DNA of 64,000 nt from Ulva prolifera (Eukaryota > Chlorophyta > Ulvophyceae > Ulvales > Ulvaceae), in contig CM041199.1 in NCBI GenBank assembly GCA_023078555.1, forward strand, positions 4,655,315-4,719,314, given 5' to 3'. The position numbers and the translations under genes are program-made. Shown one piece after another: positions 1 through 12,585 of this stretch (position 1 is its first letter; every line of letters begins with the position of its first letter). The notes under the pieces were generated by a model. It saw nothing but the letters and a program-made list of their open reading frames with translations. It made no database searches and was not told where the DNA came from.

Positions 1-201
1 CTTCAGCGCCGCTACACATTCGAGATGCACAGCTCCGCCGGCCCCGTCGGCATGGAGTCCGGCGCGACGATCCACACGAGCAACGGCCTGCCGGTGCGCC
101 TGTGGCCACGGGAGCACGGAGGGGATGGAAGCGCCGGCGACGACGCGGAGGCGGCGGCGGCGGCGGCGCCGGAGACCGCCGCGGCGCCGGTGCAGGTCTG
201 A
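1..201 (+). CDS. 3' terminal exon of an unidentified protein (gene cut by window edge)
   Basis: Frame 1 is open from the first base to a TGA at 199-201. It encodes about 66 residues: a mixed segment containing YTFEMHSSAGPVGMESG and IHTSNGLPVRLWP, then an acidic and alanine-rich tail with a six-Ala run. Third codon positions are mostly G or C, as in the later exons of the other genes here, and they lose that bias right after the stop. This fits the end of a plus-strand gene whose body lies left of the window. The first bases CTTCAG could be a splice acceptor, which would start the exon at 7. I recognise no family. The alternative is a chance open frame in GC-rich DNA. Confidence 0.5.
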   Translation, partial: LQRRYTFEMHSSAGPVGMESGATIHTSNGLPVRLWPREHGGDGSAGDDAEAAAAAAPETAAAPVQV

Positions 202-2675
202 TGGGTCCGCGGGAGGGCATTGGGGAGTCTGCGGCACCACGATGTGCACAAACTCGGCGACGCAAGTTGCACCGCAAGATCCCCGCGCGCCACAGGGGTG
301 GCGGCGAGCGTGTGGCCGATGCGTACGATGGAGGGCGTGGCTGCAGCGCGTGCTGTGAAAGTTGGTGTGGGCTGGGGGCAGTCACCTGGAGCCTGTCGGT
401 ATGGATTGGGCCGGAGGAGGTCCCCCTTTGACAGCCTCGCCCGACACAGGGAAGCGGCGTGCCCTCGGCTGCTTGCCTGTCTGAGGGCAACGCTGCCTCG
501 CCGGTGCGCCACGCTCCGATGCCGCGCAAGCAGATCTGACTGGACCCCGGCAGTACGCGTGGGTGGTGGCTTGGTCGACTTGAGGGTGCGTCGGGGGTGC
601 CTTCTTTCGTATCCACCGCTGCTGCAGCCGATCGGTGGCATGGTCGCTCAAGGAGCTGTGGCCAGGCACAGTGTAGGGGCGGCTGCTGTGGAGGTGCCTG
701 TTGACGGCATGATGGCGGTGGCGGCGCCTGCGGCATGGTGGGCGGGGGGTTGCTTTGACAGCACGTCCGGCGTGTGTGCTGTGGCCGGAAGGAAGCAGAG
801 GCTTTGTTCCAAGGTGTATGCTTGCGGGGTGGGGGCCGGGCGAGGGGCAAGTGGCCTCCCCCCCTGCTGGCCACTGGGCCCCCCCGCCGATGGTTTTTAT
901 TTTTCAGGGCAGCTGATGTGATGCAGAGTGACCGCCTCTGCATTGCAGCGTACTGGCTGCGGTGGCCGTGCGCACCCTGCCGAGGATGTTGGGCTACATT
1001 GGCGGTTCAGAGGTGGTGCCGCATGCTAGAGTGGAAGAATAGCTGCAGGGATGAGAGTTCCTGTCGGGCCAGAGGGGTGAGATTCGGCTGATCGAGTGGT
1101 CTGTGCGGAGACATAGGACATGAGACATTTTCGGCAAAAGATTTTGCGTTTCAAGCGGCGTTGTTGCTGTGTTACAAGGAAAAAGGCAGCAAGGCGGGCA
1201 GCACCGCGAAAGTAGCAGCGGCGTTGTTGCTTTGTGGGTGTTGGGCAGCTGTTGCTAGGAGGTGCGGTGAGCGTGCAGTGGCACGTGGCGTTGGGGAGCC
1301 CACGCCAGTACGGCTGCCTCATGGCACCACCGCTGCAGAACGTCGGCAGGGATTTGTACATAGCGAGTATGCAGCCAGGGAATGCGATGGTGTGAGATGG
1401 CTGACGGCAGAGTGCAGACAGCGCCGGTGCCCGGGGCCAGCCTGCATTCGCACGTTCTCGACCAGGATGAAAACCGCATCGTGCACACAGACAATACAGC
1501 AATGACAGCATTGCCTGCCTGGCAATATGACCTGCGCCGGTGTTCCCGTGCTGCTTGTGGCTGGTCTACTTTTACGCGCGACAGTGGACGTAATTAGTTT
1601 GACCACTGTTTCTCCGTCCCAATCTAGTCTTTCACATTCTAGCGTAGATGATTATACCCAGGCATTTTCACAGATCACTCGCGTCGGCGTCGGGTTCTGC
1701 GGTGTACAATCATGTTGCTGTGTCGTGGGCTGCTGGCATGGCAGCTATGATGCGGGGTGGTGACGGGTTGTGTCACGTCAACAACCGCAATTGCAAGTGC
1801 TGAGCTGCGGCGCTGCAGGCGACTCCTTTGGCCCTGCCACGCGTGATGCCACAGCAAGTGCATATTGCAGCTGTCTCCGCGTCGATTGATGCACAGGTCT
1901 TGAGCCGTTGTCAAGACTTGCACGCGGCGAAGCACACGCAACTGCAATGCGGCAAGCATGATACCTTGCAAGTATGCGCACCGCCTGCAGGACGACATAC
2001 CAGCCAGTCCTGGCAAACGGGTTGCATACTGAATTCGATCGTTTCGCTCTGTCGGCGGAATCATACATGACGCCTTGCCTGTACCTCCTTGCAACGATGG
2101 TCGTTCGTAACAGAGACCTCATGAGGTCTCAGCTGAGTCTCTCAGTCGCTGTGCCGTGCAGCTGCGCGTGCTACCGCCACTCCAGTGCAGAAACAGCGAA
2201 AAATGCCTTGTATGTGATAATTCGAGACTGGGCGACGAGCCCAGCTGCGTGCTGAGCAGTTCGTCGCTGCGCTGAGGCACCGCGTGTGCTGGCCATCGGA
2301 ACTACCCACGGCTCTGGTTCGCCGAGCGCGCGACCATGTTGACCTCTTACCGGCACGGCAGTAACTTTCCGCTCCAGCTTTGACTGCTGTCTACGGAGCG
2401 CACTCTCTATGACGTCAATCCAGGCTACAAAGTGTGCCTATAGATGACTGGCGTCGTCGACACGTTCGCATCGGATCGGCATGCATGTTTAAGCGCTGTT
2501 GTCACACTGAAAACACGAGCGCCTCAGACAAGCCACGAAGTGCTATGATCATCTCTTGCTAGTACGACATGTATTCGTTCGTATTGACAGTTTGCTGATT
2601 GCGAGTGCGTGGATCGTCCAACACGCTCTCAAATAACCCGGCAAACGTTCGTGCCGCTGCTCTGCCTACGCTCAG
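202..2675. other. Intergenic spacer, no supported gene
   Basis: Open frames here are short, lack the codon bias of neighbouring exons and match no family I know. Composition falls from GC-rich at the left to mixed by about 1500. One copy of a dispersed 44-base repeat lies at about 1168-1211 on the minus strand. The right end should hold the promoter of the nucleotidase gene, but I see no convincing TATA element. Confidence 0.6.
1168..1211 (-). repeat. Dispersed short repeat, copy 1
   Basis: Read on the minus strand, this has a core TTTCGCGGTGCTGCCCGCC followed after a short gap by CCTTGTAACACAG. Related copies on the plus strand lie at about 16589-16632 and 18516-18561, both in introns of the cyclase gene. 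I found no terminal repeats or target duplication, so the element class is unknown. Confidence 0.5.
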
Positions 2676-5600
2676 ATGGCAGCCGTAGCATTAGCTTTGC
2701 TAGGATTGTCACTTCAACATGTTTCGGCTCAGGTTACCCAGGTTGATCTTAATGTCGTTCATTGGGGAGATCTTCACGGCAGGTGCGTCATTTCCCGGGC
2801 AGCTCAGCACATACCACACGGCCAGCCGTGTTGCAGCCCACCTGAATCAAGTGGCAAAATACGCAGCCGCTGTTCTGATGGCTGTATCCGACTGTACGTG
2901 CCTTTGGCGACCTCTATTCTCATTTATTTCATGGGGACAGGTGGCCGCGGAAGGCTCGGAAGCTCCATATGGTGGCTAGAGTATCAATGCCACTGCAGCG
3001 ATCGCAATGTAGTATCTACCATTTTAGAGCGAGCAGTCATGCTCACTGTTGATTTGTATGAGGCCACGGCTGCAGCTAGCCGCAAGTGCAGGTCACAGAC
3101 CACAGCGTCTGCGGAGAAACACCGCTGGCGAACCATAGCGCTTTAGTTTCGAGAATACTGCTGCAGTATACATAGTTTCGCTACTCGATTGTGGACGTCG
3201 CGTGTATGTACGGTGTTCTCTTTGCTAGCCCATTTTTACTCACCTGACACTGAGTGCGTCACGGGGGTACATTCATGACCTCCCGTACATTGTCCAAGCT
3301 CAGATGTCATCCTTGCACACGCAGTTTCATGATGTTTCGCAGCTACTTTTGCAAGGGTGTGCTTGAACTGCGGAAGGGCTGCTGCAACTCAGTCGTGCAC
3401 AGGTGGGCACAACCTGTCACGACATGCATGATCATGAGCCCTAGCCAGCAAGTATACTGGTTTACGTTCTTTGCGTCCGGCGTGGCATCGTCGGATCATG
3501 GTACAGTATCGACGCATTCGGAAATCAAAATCTGCCATCTATAGGCTATGTTGGTGTTGGCCGATTGCTTGCGCGAGCTGGCTGTCGTGTTGGTAGCCCA
3601 TCGCAAGCATCAGTGAATGCACGTTTACGTTTAGTACTCTGCATCTGCAATTTGACCTTCAACACACGAATACACACTGCCTTGGACAAGCGCCCCACTT
3701 CTATCACGCTCTTCAACACTGGCATGAGTTGATGCTTATCGAGCGAGCGACTGCGCTTGCGTGTGCGCACTCAACGCAAGGGCCTCGATGTGCAGGATGG
3801 TTCCATCGCAAGACCGTGGAGCGGTGCCGTGCGTCGATGACACGAATACCGAATGCTACGGCGGTCTAGCCCGTATAGCCACGATATGCAAGGCACAGAA
3901 AAAGGCGAGTCCGAACTCGCTGTGCCTGGATGCAGGCGACAGCTTTTCCGGGACATACTGGACGGATGTAGACACAGATGGCACGTATCTACAGGCCATG
4001 AATACATTCGTGGATGCCTATGTTATCGGTAATCACGACTTTGACAAAGGTGTGTCCCTGGCCGCTGAACAGGCTTGCGCAACCTGCTTGAACTGGCAAA
4101 CACGATATAATGATGATGCATTCTGCTGAGCATCAACGCTCGCTGGCTGAATTGATAAGTAGAAGCAGCTGTGTATTGTACGATTGCGGCCGATGATTTC
4201 CAGGCTAGCGTAGGTCAGCCCGGAAACCTCGTCCTGCATTTTTTTGCATGTAGCGCAGAGGTGTGCAGCTGGCTTTGCACAGACCCACCTGCAGGCCTCT
4301 GTGACCTGTGAAGAACACGCGCAAGGCAGGCGCCGGTTGAGGAGTTGCTCGTGGGCTGGGAAGCACACCAGGCGCAGTGGACAGAGTCACAGAATGAGCT
4401 CAGCCCACGGGAAGTGGCGAAGGCAGCTCGTCCTGCAGGACGCTGCCGTAGCTCTGCTGCCAGCATTGCCAGCACATGCATGTGTCGGCTCTCCGCAGCG
4501 CAGTAGTAGCTTAGTATTAGTGCAGCGCAGCCACACCCCCACACCCCACGCTCCTATTCGTGCAGAGCGGCTGTGCAGCTCTAGCACGCCACAGCTCTGT
4601 CCGAATGGCGCTGTGGAGTGTGGAGATGTCTTGTCTGTCGACCTCACCTCCCACGACGGCAAAAAGGCTCCTGAAGCCGGCCAGATCTGCTTGTAGCCAT
4701 ACCTATCAGTGCATTGACAACAGAATTCGGGGCTGCATGAGGCGCCAAAGCCAGAGCCTACAGCAAGCTCTGGCCGATGTGGAACCCCATTCCGCTTACT
4801 AACAGTGACTCTGCTTGCTCTTGCGTGCTGATGGGTCCTTCTGTGAGTGCCCTGAGTGCACCAGCCATATAGCGCGTTGGAAAAAAAAACAAAACATGAT
4901 ACACTTTGCTGCTGTGTCTCCCACCCTGGGCCCGGCCACCCCTGGGCCTGGCCCAGACACACCAGAACAACACCTCAGACAACCTCGTGCCACACACTTG
5001 ACCCTGACTGCTAAAGCTAGCCCCCAGGCATCACACCCACATGACACAGTGCCACCAGCCAGTGTATGACTCCCGCTGGCCGTGAAAACAGGCTAGGAGT
5101 CAGAGGGTGATGGCCACAAGGGTGATGGGTGATGCCAGGAGTCTCTCAGGCATCCCTGTGAGCAGAAAACCAAGCACATTTGTACACCATGCTGTGGTCA
5201 ACAACGTACGTGGTAGTGTTCTTGAGAGCTTGTGGCCAGCGATAGCTGGCTCGTTGCACCTTGATCCGGCAAAGTCGAATGAGATGCGAGGGGGCTTGCT
5301 TGTGGTCTGGCACAGCGCATATGAGCTGAGCTGCATATGAGCTGTGTGAGTCCCCTAACCTGCCACAGGCATATGTTACGAGGACAAATGTGGCGAATTG
5401 GGCAGCACCACAGGCATATGTACAGTAAGTCAGAGTACCCGGAAGAGGACATTGACAACTCCGAATTCAGTGGACTGGCCTGGGTAAACAAAACAGTTGC
5501 AAAAGGCCCGAACGAAGCAGGAACTGTATTTATAATCATGGTTTAAGTATCGCTGCATCGATTATTGTCCTGATTCGATTATTGTCCTGATTCGATGGCG

Positions 5601-8600
5601 GTTGAAAATTGTTTGATGATACATGATGTGTCCCGCAAATGTCCAGTGATGTGTCCCGCACATGTCCATGTCCATGTCCAGTGGGGGGTATGTGACCCCC
5701 TCCGAGGGTACACATTGCCGGGACACATTGCACATCATCGCGCGAAGTACACCAGAACATCAATTTTGTCAACAAATACCACATCTAGCATGCACAAGTG
5801 CTTTCCATTGTGCTTTCCATTGTGCTTTCCATTGTCCTTTCCATTGTGCCCGAGCAGGTTCTGCAGCACGTGGTGGTGCTGTTCACCAGTGCGACACCAA
5901 ATTGCTTCTGAATTGCTTCTGAACGCAGCACGTGCAATGTGACAATGTGCAATGTGACAATGTGCAATGCGACAATGTGCAATGTGACCACCAGGGCAAC
6001 GTCACAGGCGACGTCATGTCGCGTCGTCCGCCCCATGCCGCCCCATGCATCCTGTTTCAGGCGCACCCCACTGAACACGGCCGAACGGGTCCATGTGTCC
6101 TCAAGGCAGAGAGCAGAGAGCTTGAATCAGTTTGACATAACGTTCATAGATCCTCGGCGGTGAGCCTTGGCCGTGGTCTGGTCAGCCTGTTGCGGGTGGT
6201 CCGGCCGCGCACCGCGGCGGCAGCGTGTGTTGCAGACGGGTGTGTTGCAGACGGGCGCAGACGCGGAGAGGCAGCTGGCAGCGCTACCATCACACATGAG
6301 CGTGGGCGCTGCTGGCGGGCCTGTGCGGCCAGTGGGCCCATGCTGCATCACACTGGAGGGGGCACATCGAGGGCCTCGTTCAGTAGGCACTGCTGCCCCC
6401 CCCCGATGTGGGGCGGTGCATCGTCCCATGGCGCCCGCGTTGGAGGGGGCCGTGCGGGATGCATCAGACTGGCATCAGACTGGAGGGGGCCGTGCGGGAC
6501 GCAGGGATGCAGCAAGGCCTCGCACCCCTGTAGACATAGTACAGCGTTGTTGCGGCCCCGTAGACCGGCAGAGATCGCTCTGGGCGGCGGTCGGCTGCAT
6601 TTCACGGAGCGTGCGAATAATGCACAAGGGAGGCCTGGAGAGGGGGGGGGTCGCTGATCCGAGTTTCGGCAGCCACGCTGCTATGTCAGCTTCCCATGCG
6701 TGGGCATCGCTGCCGTCCGCTCGCACTGCTAGCTGGGTGTGACTGGGACGGGTGCTCTGAAGTCTAGGATGCCGGGCTTGAGGAGCGCGGGCTGGGTGTT
6801 CGCGCTCTTCCCGCATTATGGGGTAACATGTGGGTGACATCGGTTCCTGTGGCACTGCAGTGCCCGTGCCGTGACAGCATCACAGCTGCCAACAACTCTC
6901 TTTGCCCACCTCGCTGTCCCTCCCCACATGTCGCTTTCGCACCTATGGCCACGGTTTTCCACGCTCCTTGTTCCCCAGCGAGTTCTGTGTCCGAGTCTGC
7001 GTTGCGGCGTCAGCGAAGTGCCTGGTGTCAGCCGTGTCCCCCTCACCACCGCCTCAGCGCCTCCTCCACCACCAGGGTGCCTGCACCCAACACAGCAGAC
7101 TGGCAACAGCACCTCTGAAAGGCTCTTTGCAGTGCATGCAGTGCATGCGCATGCCTGTGCTCAGACATGTGTGGCAGATGAGACAGATGACCAGTATGCA
7201 CACAACTAGCATGTGAAACTGGATGGCAGTGGGCTGAGCTGCAACTGAGGCACCCAGGCCCCTGGGGTATGCATGCCACATCCACTTTCAGTGCCAGGCT
7301 GACACCACATGACAGCGTAGGGCCTTACCACCAGTTCCACCAGTTGCACCTACAATAGTGCACTGTTGTGGGTGAAACTGGTGGCACTGCACATCAATGC
7401 ATGACATTCCATTCGGCATGCTGGCACATTCGGCAGAGAAGGCCCAGGCAGTTGTGCACAGTGACTCGTGAGGCCTGGAACACACAGTGGTGCCTTTCAA
7501 ATGTAACGCCTGACACGTGCGTGTGGGCGTCTGAGTGGATCGTTGCGACGCACATCTCGGCCCACCTTGTCCAGCGCACGCTGGTGGTGTCGTTCGGCGA
7601 CAGTGCCGCCGGCGTTGTCCGCCCGCGGTCTGCTGTCAGCGGCCGTGCTGTCCGCCCACGGCCACGTGTCACCAATGCATGCATATACGAGCCGCACATG
7701 CATGGCAACGGACTGAAGCCGCAGCCGCGTTGAGCATGCATATACATCACTGTCTAGATTGTGCTGCCGCAGCGCCCTCGTCTTTGCAATGTGAGCGCTC
7801 CAGTTGTGTGCATCATCGAAAGTCACACCGGCAGCCGCAAAAGAGACACTACTTCCTCCGTTGGGGAACCTGTGCCCCTTGCATTTTTTAATTTAATCAC
7901 ATCCGTTGGAATCCCCCATGGTGCACCATACCTCACACACGCACTGTGCACCCCTCCATATGAGGATATCCACTCCTCTGCTCCTCTGCACCCTCGCACC
8001 CCACCTGCCCCCAGACTACGCCTTTGACATTACTTGCGCCGTGCTGCGCTGTGGTGCGTGACGCCCGTGCTGCGTGCTGTGCAGGCATCGACAACCTCGC
8101 GACGTTCATCGACAACGCGACCTTCCCCGTGCTCGGCGCCTGCAACATGGACCTCGCGGCGGAGCCGCGGCTGCAGGACAAGGTGCAGAAGTGGGCGACG
8201 TTTGACTTTGACGGCACCACCGTCGCCATCTTTGGCTTCACGAATGTCGACCAGGCGCCCGCAATGTCGGCCATCACCGGCAACATCGGCTTCTTCGAGC
8301 CCGTGCGGTACCCCGTCTGTCCACGTCCCCCCCCCTCTCTCCCCGGGGGAGGTCTAATGTATGCTACATGGCATTGCTAGCCTGCCGCAGCCGGTCCTCG
8401 ACCACTGTCATCTGCACCTCACTCCATGTAATCACTTCTATTTGTTTATTGATACGACAGGGCTGGTGCCGTCCTTGAGTGGTCACCAGAACGATGGCGA
8501 CTGCCAGACGAGAGTGCGGGAAGCGGCGCGAGTTGGTGTTTGCAGTGCGTGCATTTGCCTGATTGCCTGCCTGTGTGAGGTGGACCTCCAGAACGACGCG

Positions 8601-11600
8601 CTTCTTTGCCCGCAATGCGTCGTAGTTATACAGCTACTGCGCTCTGCGATGCGCCGGCCCGAGCTCTGGAGCGTTGTTGCCGATGCGGGCGTGGGGTGCA
8701 GTCGGACCCGATGGGCATGGTCGCGTGCATCAACGAGTACAAGTTCCAGAACCCGGGGCCAGCGATCATCGGCATCCTGTCGCACGCCGGCGTGCAAGAG
8801 GACCTGCAGCTCATCCGCAACGTGAATAGCGTGCAGCGCGACGTCTCCTTCGTCGTGGGGGGCCACAGCCACGAACCCTTCTTCGAGGCGAAGCGCGGCC
8901 GCTGCCTCAAGACCGAGTTCAACGCCACCCTGCAGCAGACCTTCTGCGAGTGCGCGTCCCTCCCCTGCTATGCCCTCCTGCCGGTACCCCTACGAGAACC
9001 CCTACGTCCCTCGGTCAACCGAGCGAGACAGCTTCAGGACTGCATTAAGTTGAGGCTCAAGTGGTGCCCTAGTTGTATCACGGGCGTTGTAGCGTGAAGG
9101 CTGTGCCTCTGGGAAGGAGGCCTCCCATGATGCAGCCGGGGCCGTCAGGGTATGTTGCGTGTGTCAGCGGCGGCGCTCAGAGCGCGTGTGGCCGTGGAGA
9201 TTTTGGTCAGGCTTTCATGATATACATTAGACTGCAGCCTCGTAGACGTTGAAGCCACCCCCGCGCTGCCGGTGTGGGCAAAGCGGTCATGTCTCCCCAG
9301 ATCTATCCCCGTTCTCACAGGGGATCCGCCAGGGTTGGGCTCCCGGCCACGGCCACACCGCCAGCATCTCCTCTTGCACCCTGCTGTGGCCTTCAAGTAT
9401 ACGTTCGTCGCCGTGGTTAAACACAACTGCGCACCTTCGATGCCGCGGTCCTGCCATGTTAACATCGTCGCGGCGGTGGTGCAGTGAGAAGTCACGGGAG
9501 ACGAGCCGCTACGAGTACCCCTACGATGCCCCTACCGGCGCTGGTACCATCAAGCTCATGCATTCCGGCTGGGCGGGCAAGTACGTTGGCCAGGCGCTGC
9601 TGCAGTACAACCCCGCCACCCTCCTCCTCAACCAGGCCTTCGGCAGCATGGTGCCCACAGGCGTCTTCTTTGACGATGCCCTCATGGCCTTCAGCAGTGG
9701 GCCCCCCCCCCCTCCCCCCTGCGAAACCACCTGCCCGCAGTGCTCCCCGGCGGAGCTGCAAAGTTACACGCAGACGGGGGCGTTCCCTGGAATTGTTCCG
9801 GGTGTTGTGTGACTTGCGGACGCGTCAGACCAGCGCTCGGCACCTGAAACATACGGCGCAGGGCGGCACTGACCGCCGTGCAATTCGCACGCTGTGTGCG
9901 GTGTGTGCAGTGGCCGGGAGCACAGCACAGCACAGGCACCGCTTTGAAGCAGTCAGTGCCAGGCTGAGGCCTCTGAGGCCGCAGGCTCATACGGCGTCTC
10001 GCAGCGAGCCCCTGCGACAGCGTGCTTCAGGCTGAGTTTGGGGCTCTGAGTCGACGTTGTCGACGCAACAGAGGCATGTACGCGCGTGATAGATATCCGG
10101 CTCATGTGGCACCCTGGTAGCCACCCTTGACTACATATATGGCTAGGTACAGCGGCAGTGGCCTGAGCCGTGTCGGGGTGTGTGCAGTTGAGGGGGACTC
10201 GGAGGTGGCGCAGATACTGGCGGCGGACGCGGCGGCGCTGCAGCAGTTCAAGCAGCAGCCGCTCGCGGTCATGCCGGTCGCGCTTGAGGTGACGCAGCCG
10301 GTGATCTACACCCAGGAGCAGCCCGCCGGCGGCGTCCTCTGCTCCGCACTGATGTGGACGGCTCGCAACCTCGTGCGCCTCCTTGCTTGCCCCGCGCCTC
10401 TTCTTCCCCTTTACAACGAGATCGTTAGTCGCTGTAATGCAGTGCAGTCGCTGTGAGCGTGCCCTGTAATTGCACTGTCTGCGTGATGCCTGTTTCCAAG
10501 TGCTCGCCGCAGCGGCGCTGGGCGCCGCTCCGTGTGAGTGTGTGCATGCATGCAGGGGTTTGTCGGCACGGCGACGGACCCGCTCGTGTGCCTCCAGAAC
10601 GCGCAGACCATCCGGCGGGCGCTGCCTGCGGGATCCGTGGCCGTGAGCGACATGGAGAACATGCTGCCCCCGGCCGAGGGCCTGACGCTCACGATTGTGG
10701 AGATCGAGCGCGCCAGCCTCATCTCGGCGCTCGAGAACAGCGTTTCCACCCTCAACACCGCCAACATGTGCGCGCCCTGCCGAGACGTGCTGGCTCTGCT
10801 CTGGGGCCCGGCGTGTTTGTGTGTGCTGGCGGTGTGCTGGGGCATGTGCTGTGTGTGCTGTGTGTGCTGGCGGTGTGCTGGCGGTGTGCTGGGGCATGTG
10901 CTGTGTGTGATGTGTGTGCTGGCGGTGTGCTGTGTGTGCTGTGTGTTTGTGTGTGCATTGGCGGTGTGCTGGGGCATGTGCTGTGTGTGCTGGCGGTGTG
11001 CTGGGGCATGTGCTGGGGCATGTGCTGTGTGTGCTGTGTGTGCATCGGCGGTGCGGCGGTGTGGTGCCACACGTTCACTCCGGCGCCACGGCTCGCCGAG
11101 ACAGGTCATGCTGGGGGCGCAGACCACTGAAGTAGCACAGCGCCGGCAGACGTGCTGTGACAACGACACCTGCACCCATGCGCTCACGCACACGTCCCCA
11201 ACCCTGGGGGCGCAGTCAGCAACCCTGACCCCGCGCTGCAAGCTGAATGAGGACGGCAATGTCATGAATAAAGGGATGGAGCAGTGTCGGATCGCCTTGC
11301 AGCACATCCAGGGCTGACATCCAGAAACCACGCCTGGATATCTGAGATTTTTTTCATGTGATCGGGCCCATCAGACTCAGAACACCGTGATCTGTAGGGA
11401 GACTCCGGACGATCGCTTCCTGCACATCGGCGGGGGCCTGCAGCTGACGTACGACGGCGCACGCCAGCCGTACCGCTTCAACCGCACCTCCGGGGAGCTC
11501 CTGCAGGCTGGAAACCGCGTCACCGGCGTCACATACGGCTGCGGGGAGCTGCCGCAGGGCACCGTGCGCATCGTGCTCAACAGCCAGCTCGCGGAGGGCG

Positions 11601-12585
11601 TGCAGGACTACTTCGGGCTGCGCCAGGGCGAGACGCTGCTCAGCTTCGGGCCGCTGCTGAGCGAGGCGGTGTCGGCGTACCTTGGCGCCGCCGCGCCGCA
11701 GGGCGGCGAGGTGCGGGCGCCGCATCTAGTGAATCCTGTGTTGCTGCTCGCTTGGGGCGGCGCTTGTGGTGGTGCTTGTATTTTGTTCTTGTGTTTGCCG
11801 CAAGAACGGCCGGGCTCGGAGGCGTCAGTGTTGCAGTGGATGTGGCGATGTGTGAATGCATGCATGCACATATTTGAGTCGAGGCAGGGAGGTTAGCAGA
11901 GCGCTGAGAGCATGCGTGGCGGACAGATTGCAGTGTATGGACGAGGCATGCTTGCGGAGGGGTCTGTATGATCATGTTACCGTGTTTTATTTGCATGATC
12001 GCACCGCCGTGTTCTCGCGGCCTCGAATCGGATGAGGTGGAGGTGAGTGGAGAGGTCGCTGGTGCTACCAATAGTCCAGGATCGAGTGTCCGAAAGGCGG
12101 CGTTGGATTGTGCGCGGACGCGGATGGTGATCGACAGCGGCAGTGTGCAGGTGCCTGCCGCTCTTCTCGACCTGCCGGCCCAGATCAACGCGCCGCCGCC
12201 ATGCACGAGCGCGGACGCGTGGAAGGACGTCGCCGCGGAGCCATACGCGCTGCAGCCTCTCCCCGCCATGGACGCCGCCGCACCGGCGCCGGTGGCCGGC
12301 GCGCCGCCGCCGCCCCCTCCAGGTCTGCCGCCGCCCGCCGCCACCGGCACATCCCCCAGCGCCCCTGCAACGCCGGCCAACACCTCGGCCGGCGGAGGCG
12401 CGCCGACCCCGCCCGCTGCCACACCCTCTTTGAACACCACCGATGCCGCTCCGGCGGAGGAGGCCTCTGAGACGGGCGAACCGGATGCGGCGGAGGATGT
12501 CCAGGGTGTCGACTCCCGCGCAGTCGCCTCCTCCGCCGCCTTTGCAGCGGCCGCCGTGGCCGCATGCGCGCTGCTCTTGGCGTGA
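2676..12585 (+). CDS. Ecto-5'-nucleotidase family protein, secreted and probably GPI-anchored
   Basis: Likely hydrolyses extracellular nucleotides (5'-NMP to nucleoside plus phosphate). Nine exons give 777 residues with every junction in phase: 2676-2782, 3796-4049, 8085-8302, 8702-8949, 9485-9801, 10188-10372, 10556-10812, 11398-11710, 12151-12585. A signal peptide covers residues 1-18. The metallophosphatase motifs are intact: DLHGR (Asp32, His34), LDAGDS, GNHD (about 114-117), LSHAG (His about 221) and GGHSHEP (His about 248 and 250). The C-terminal nucleotidase domain follows, with a conserved N-x3-IR segment in exon 7. It is followed by a Pro/Ala-rich stalk and a 20-residue hydrophobic end without a basic tail, which suggests a GPI signal. 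Exons 1-2 have mixed codons; exons 3-9 are strongly GC3-rich. Intron 2 is 4,035 bases. UshA and NT5E are the family models. Exact substrates are inferred only. Confidence 0.9.
5798..5845 (+). repeat. Four tandem copies of a 12-base unit
   Basis: The unit is GTGCTTTCCATT. The first three copies are exact and the fourth has one change. It lies in nucleotidase intron 2. A second array lies 87 bases downstream. Confidence 0.9.
5932..5990 (+). repeat. Four tandem copies of a 15-base unit
   Basis: The unit is GTGCAATGTGACAAT. The third copy has one change and the last is truncated. Just before it, AATTGCTTCTG is repeated twice. It lies in nucleotidase intron 2. Confidence 0.9.
10813..11055 (+). 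repeat. GT-rich minisatellite filling nucleotidase intron 7
   Basis: From the donor GTGTTT onward the sequence is imperfect tandem copies of blocks such as TGCTGGCGGTGTGCTGG, GGCATGTGCTGTGTG and TGTGTGCTG. The strand is almost free of A. Exon 7 ends at 10812, where the phase fits exon 8 at 11398. Open frames through the array are therefore artefacts. Confidence 0.85.

Larger units (their letters stand above)
4050..8084 (+). other. 4,035-base intron 2 of the nucleotidase gene, rich in small tandem repeats
   Basis: This intron runs from GTGTGT at 4050 to TGTGCAG at 8084 and separates the mixed-codon exons from the GC3-rich exons of the same gene. It contains clustered short tandem repeats at 5560-5990 and a duplicated 19-base unit at 6441-6459 and 6481-6499. 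It also has GTGTTGCAGACGGG twice in tandem near 6226-6256. No open frame inside it resembles a transposase or reverse transcriptase. The other introns of the gene are 183-1,013 bases, so this one looks expanded. Confidence 0.75.

Noticed and set aside
4050-8084. A separate gene inside the 4-kb nucleotidase intron
   Set aside because: Frames are short and repeat-driven, and the flanking exons join exactly to restore the family sequence after GNHDFDKG.
10695-11317. Long Cys/Val-rich open frames in several frames
   Set aside because: They are translations of the GT-rich minisatellite in nucleotidase intron 7; the flanking exons join in phase without them.
9953-11331. Minus-strand frames of about 300 codons rich in His, Thr and Gln
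   Set aside because: They are antisense shadows of nucleotidase exons and of the repeat; the plus-strand exons carry the conserved motifs.
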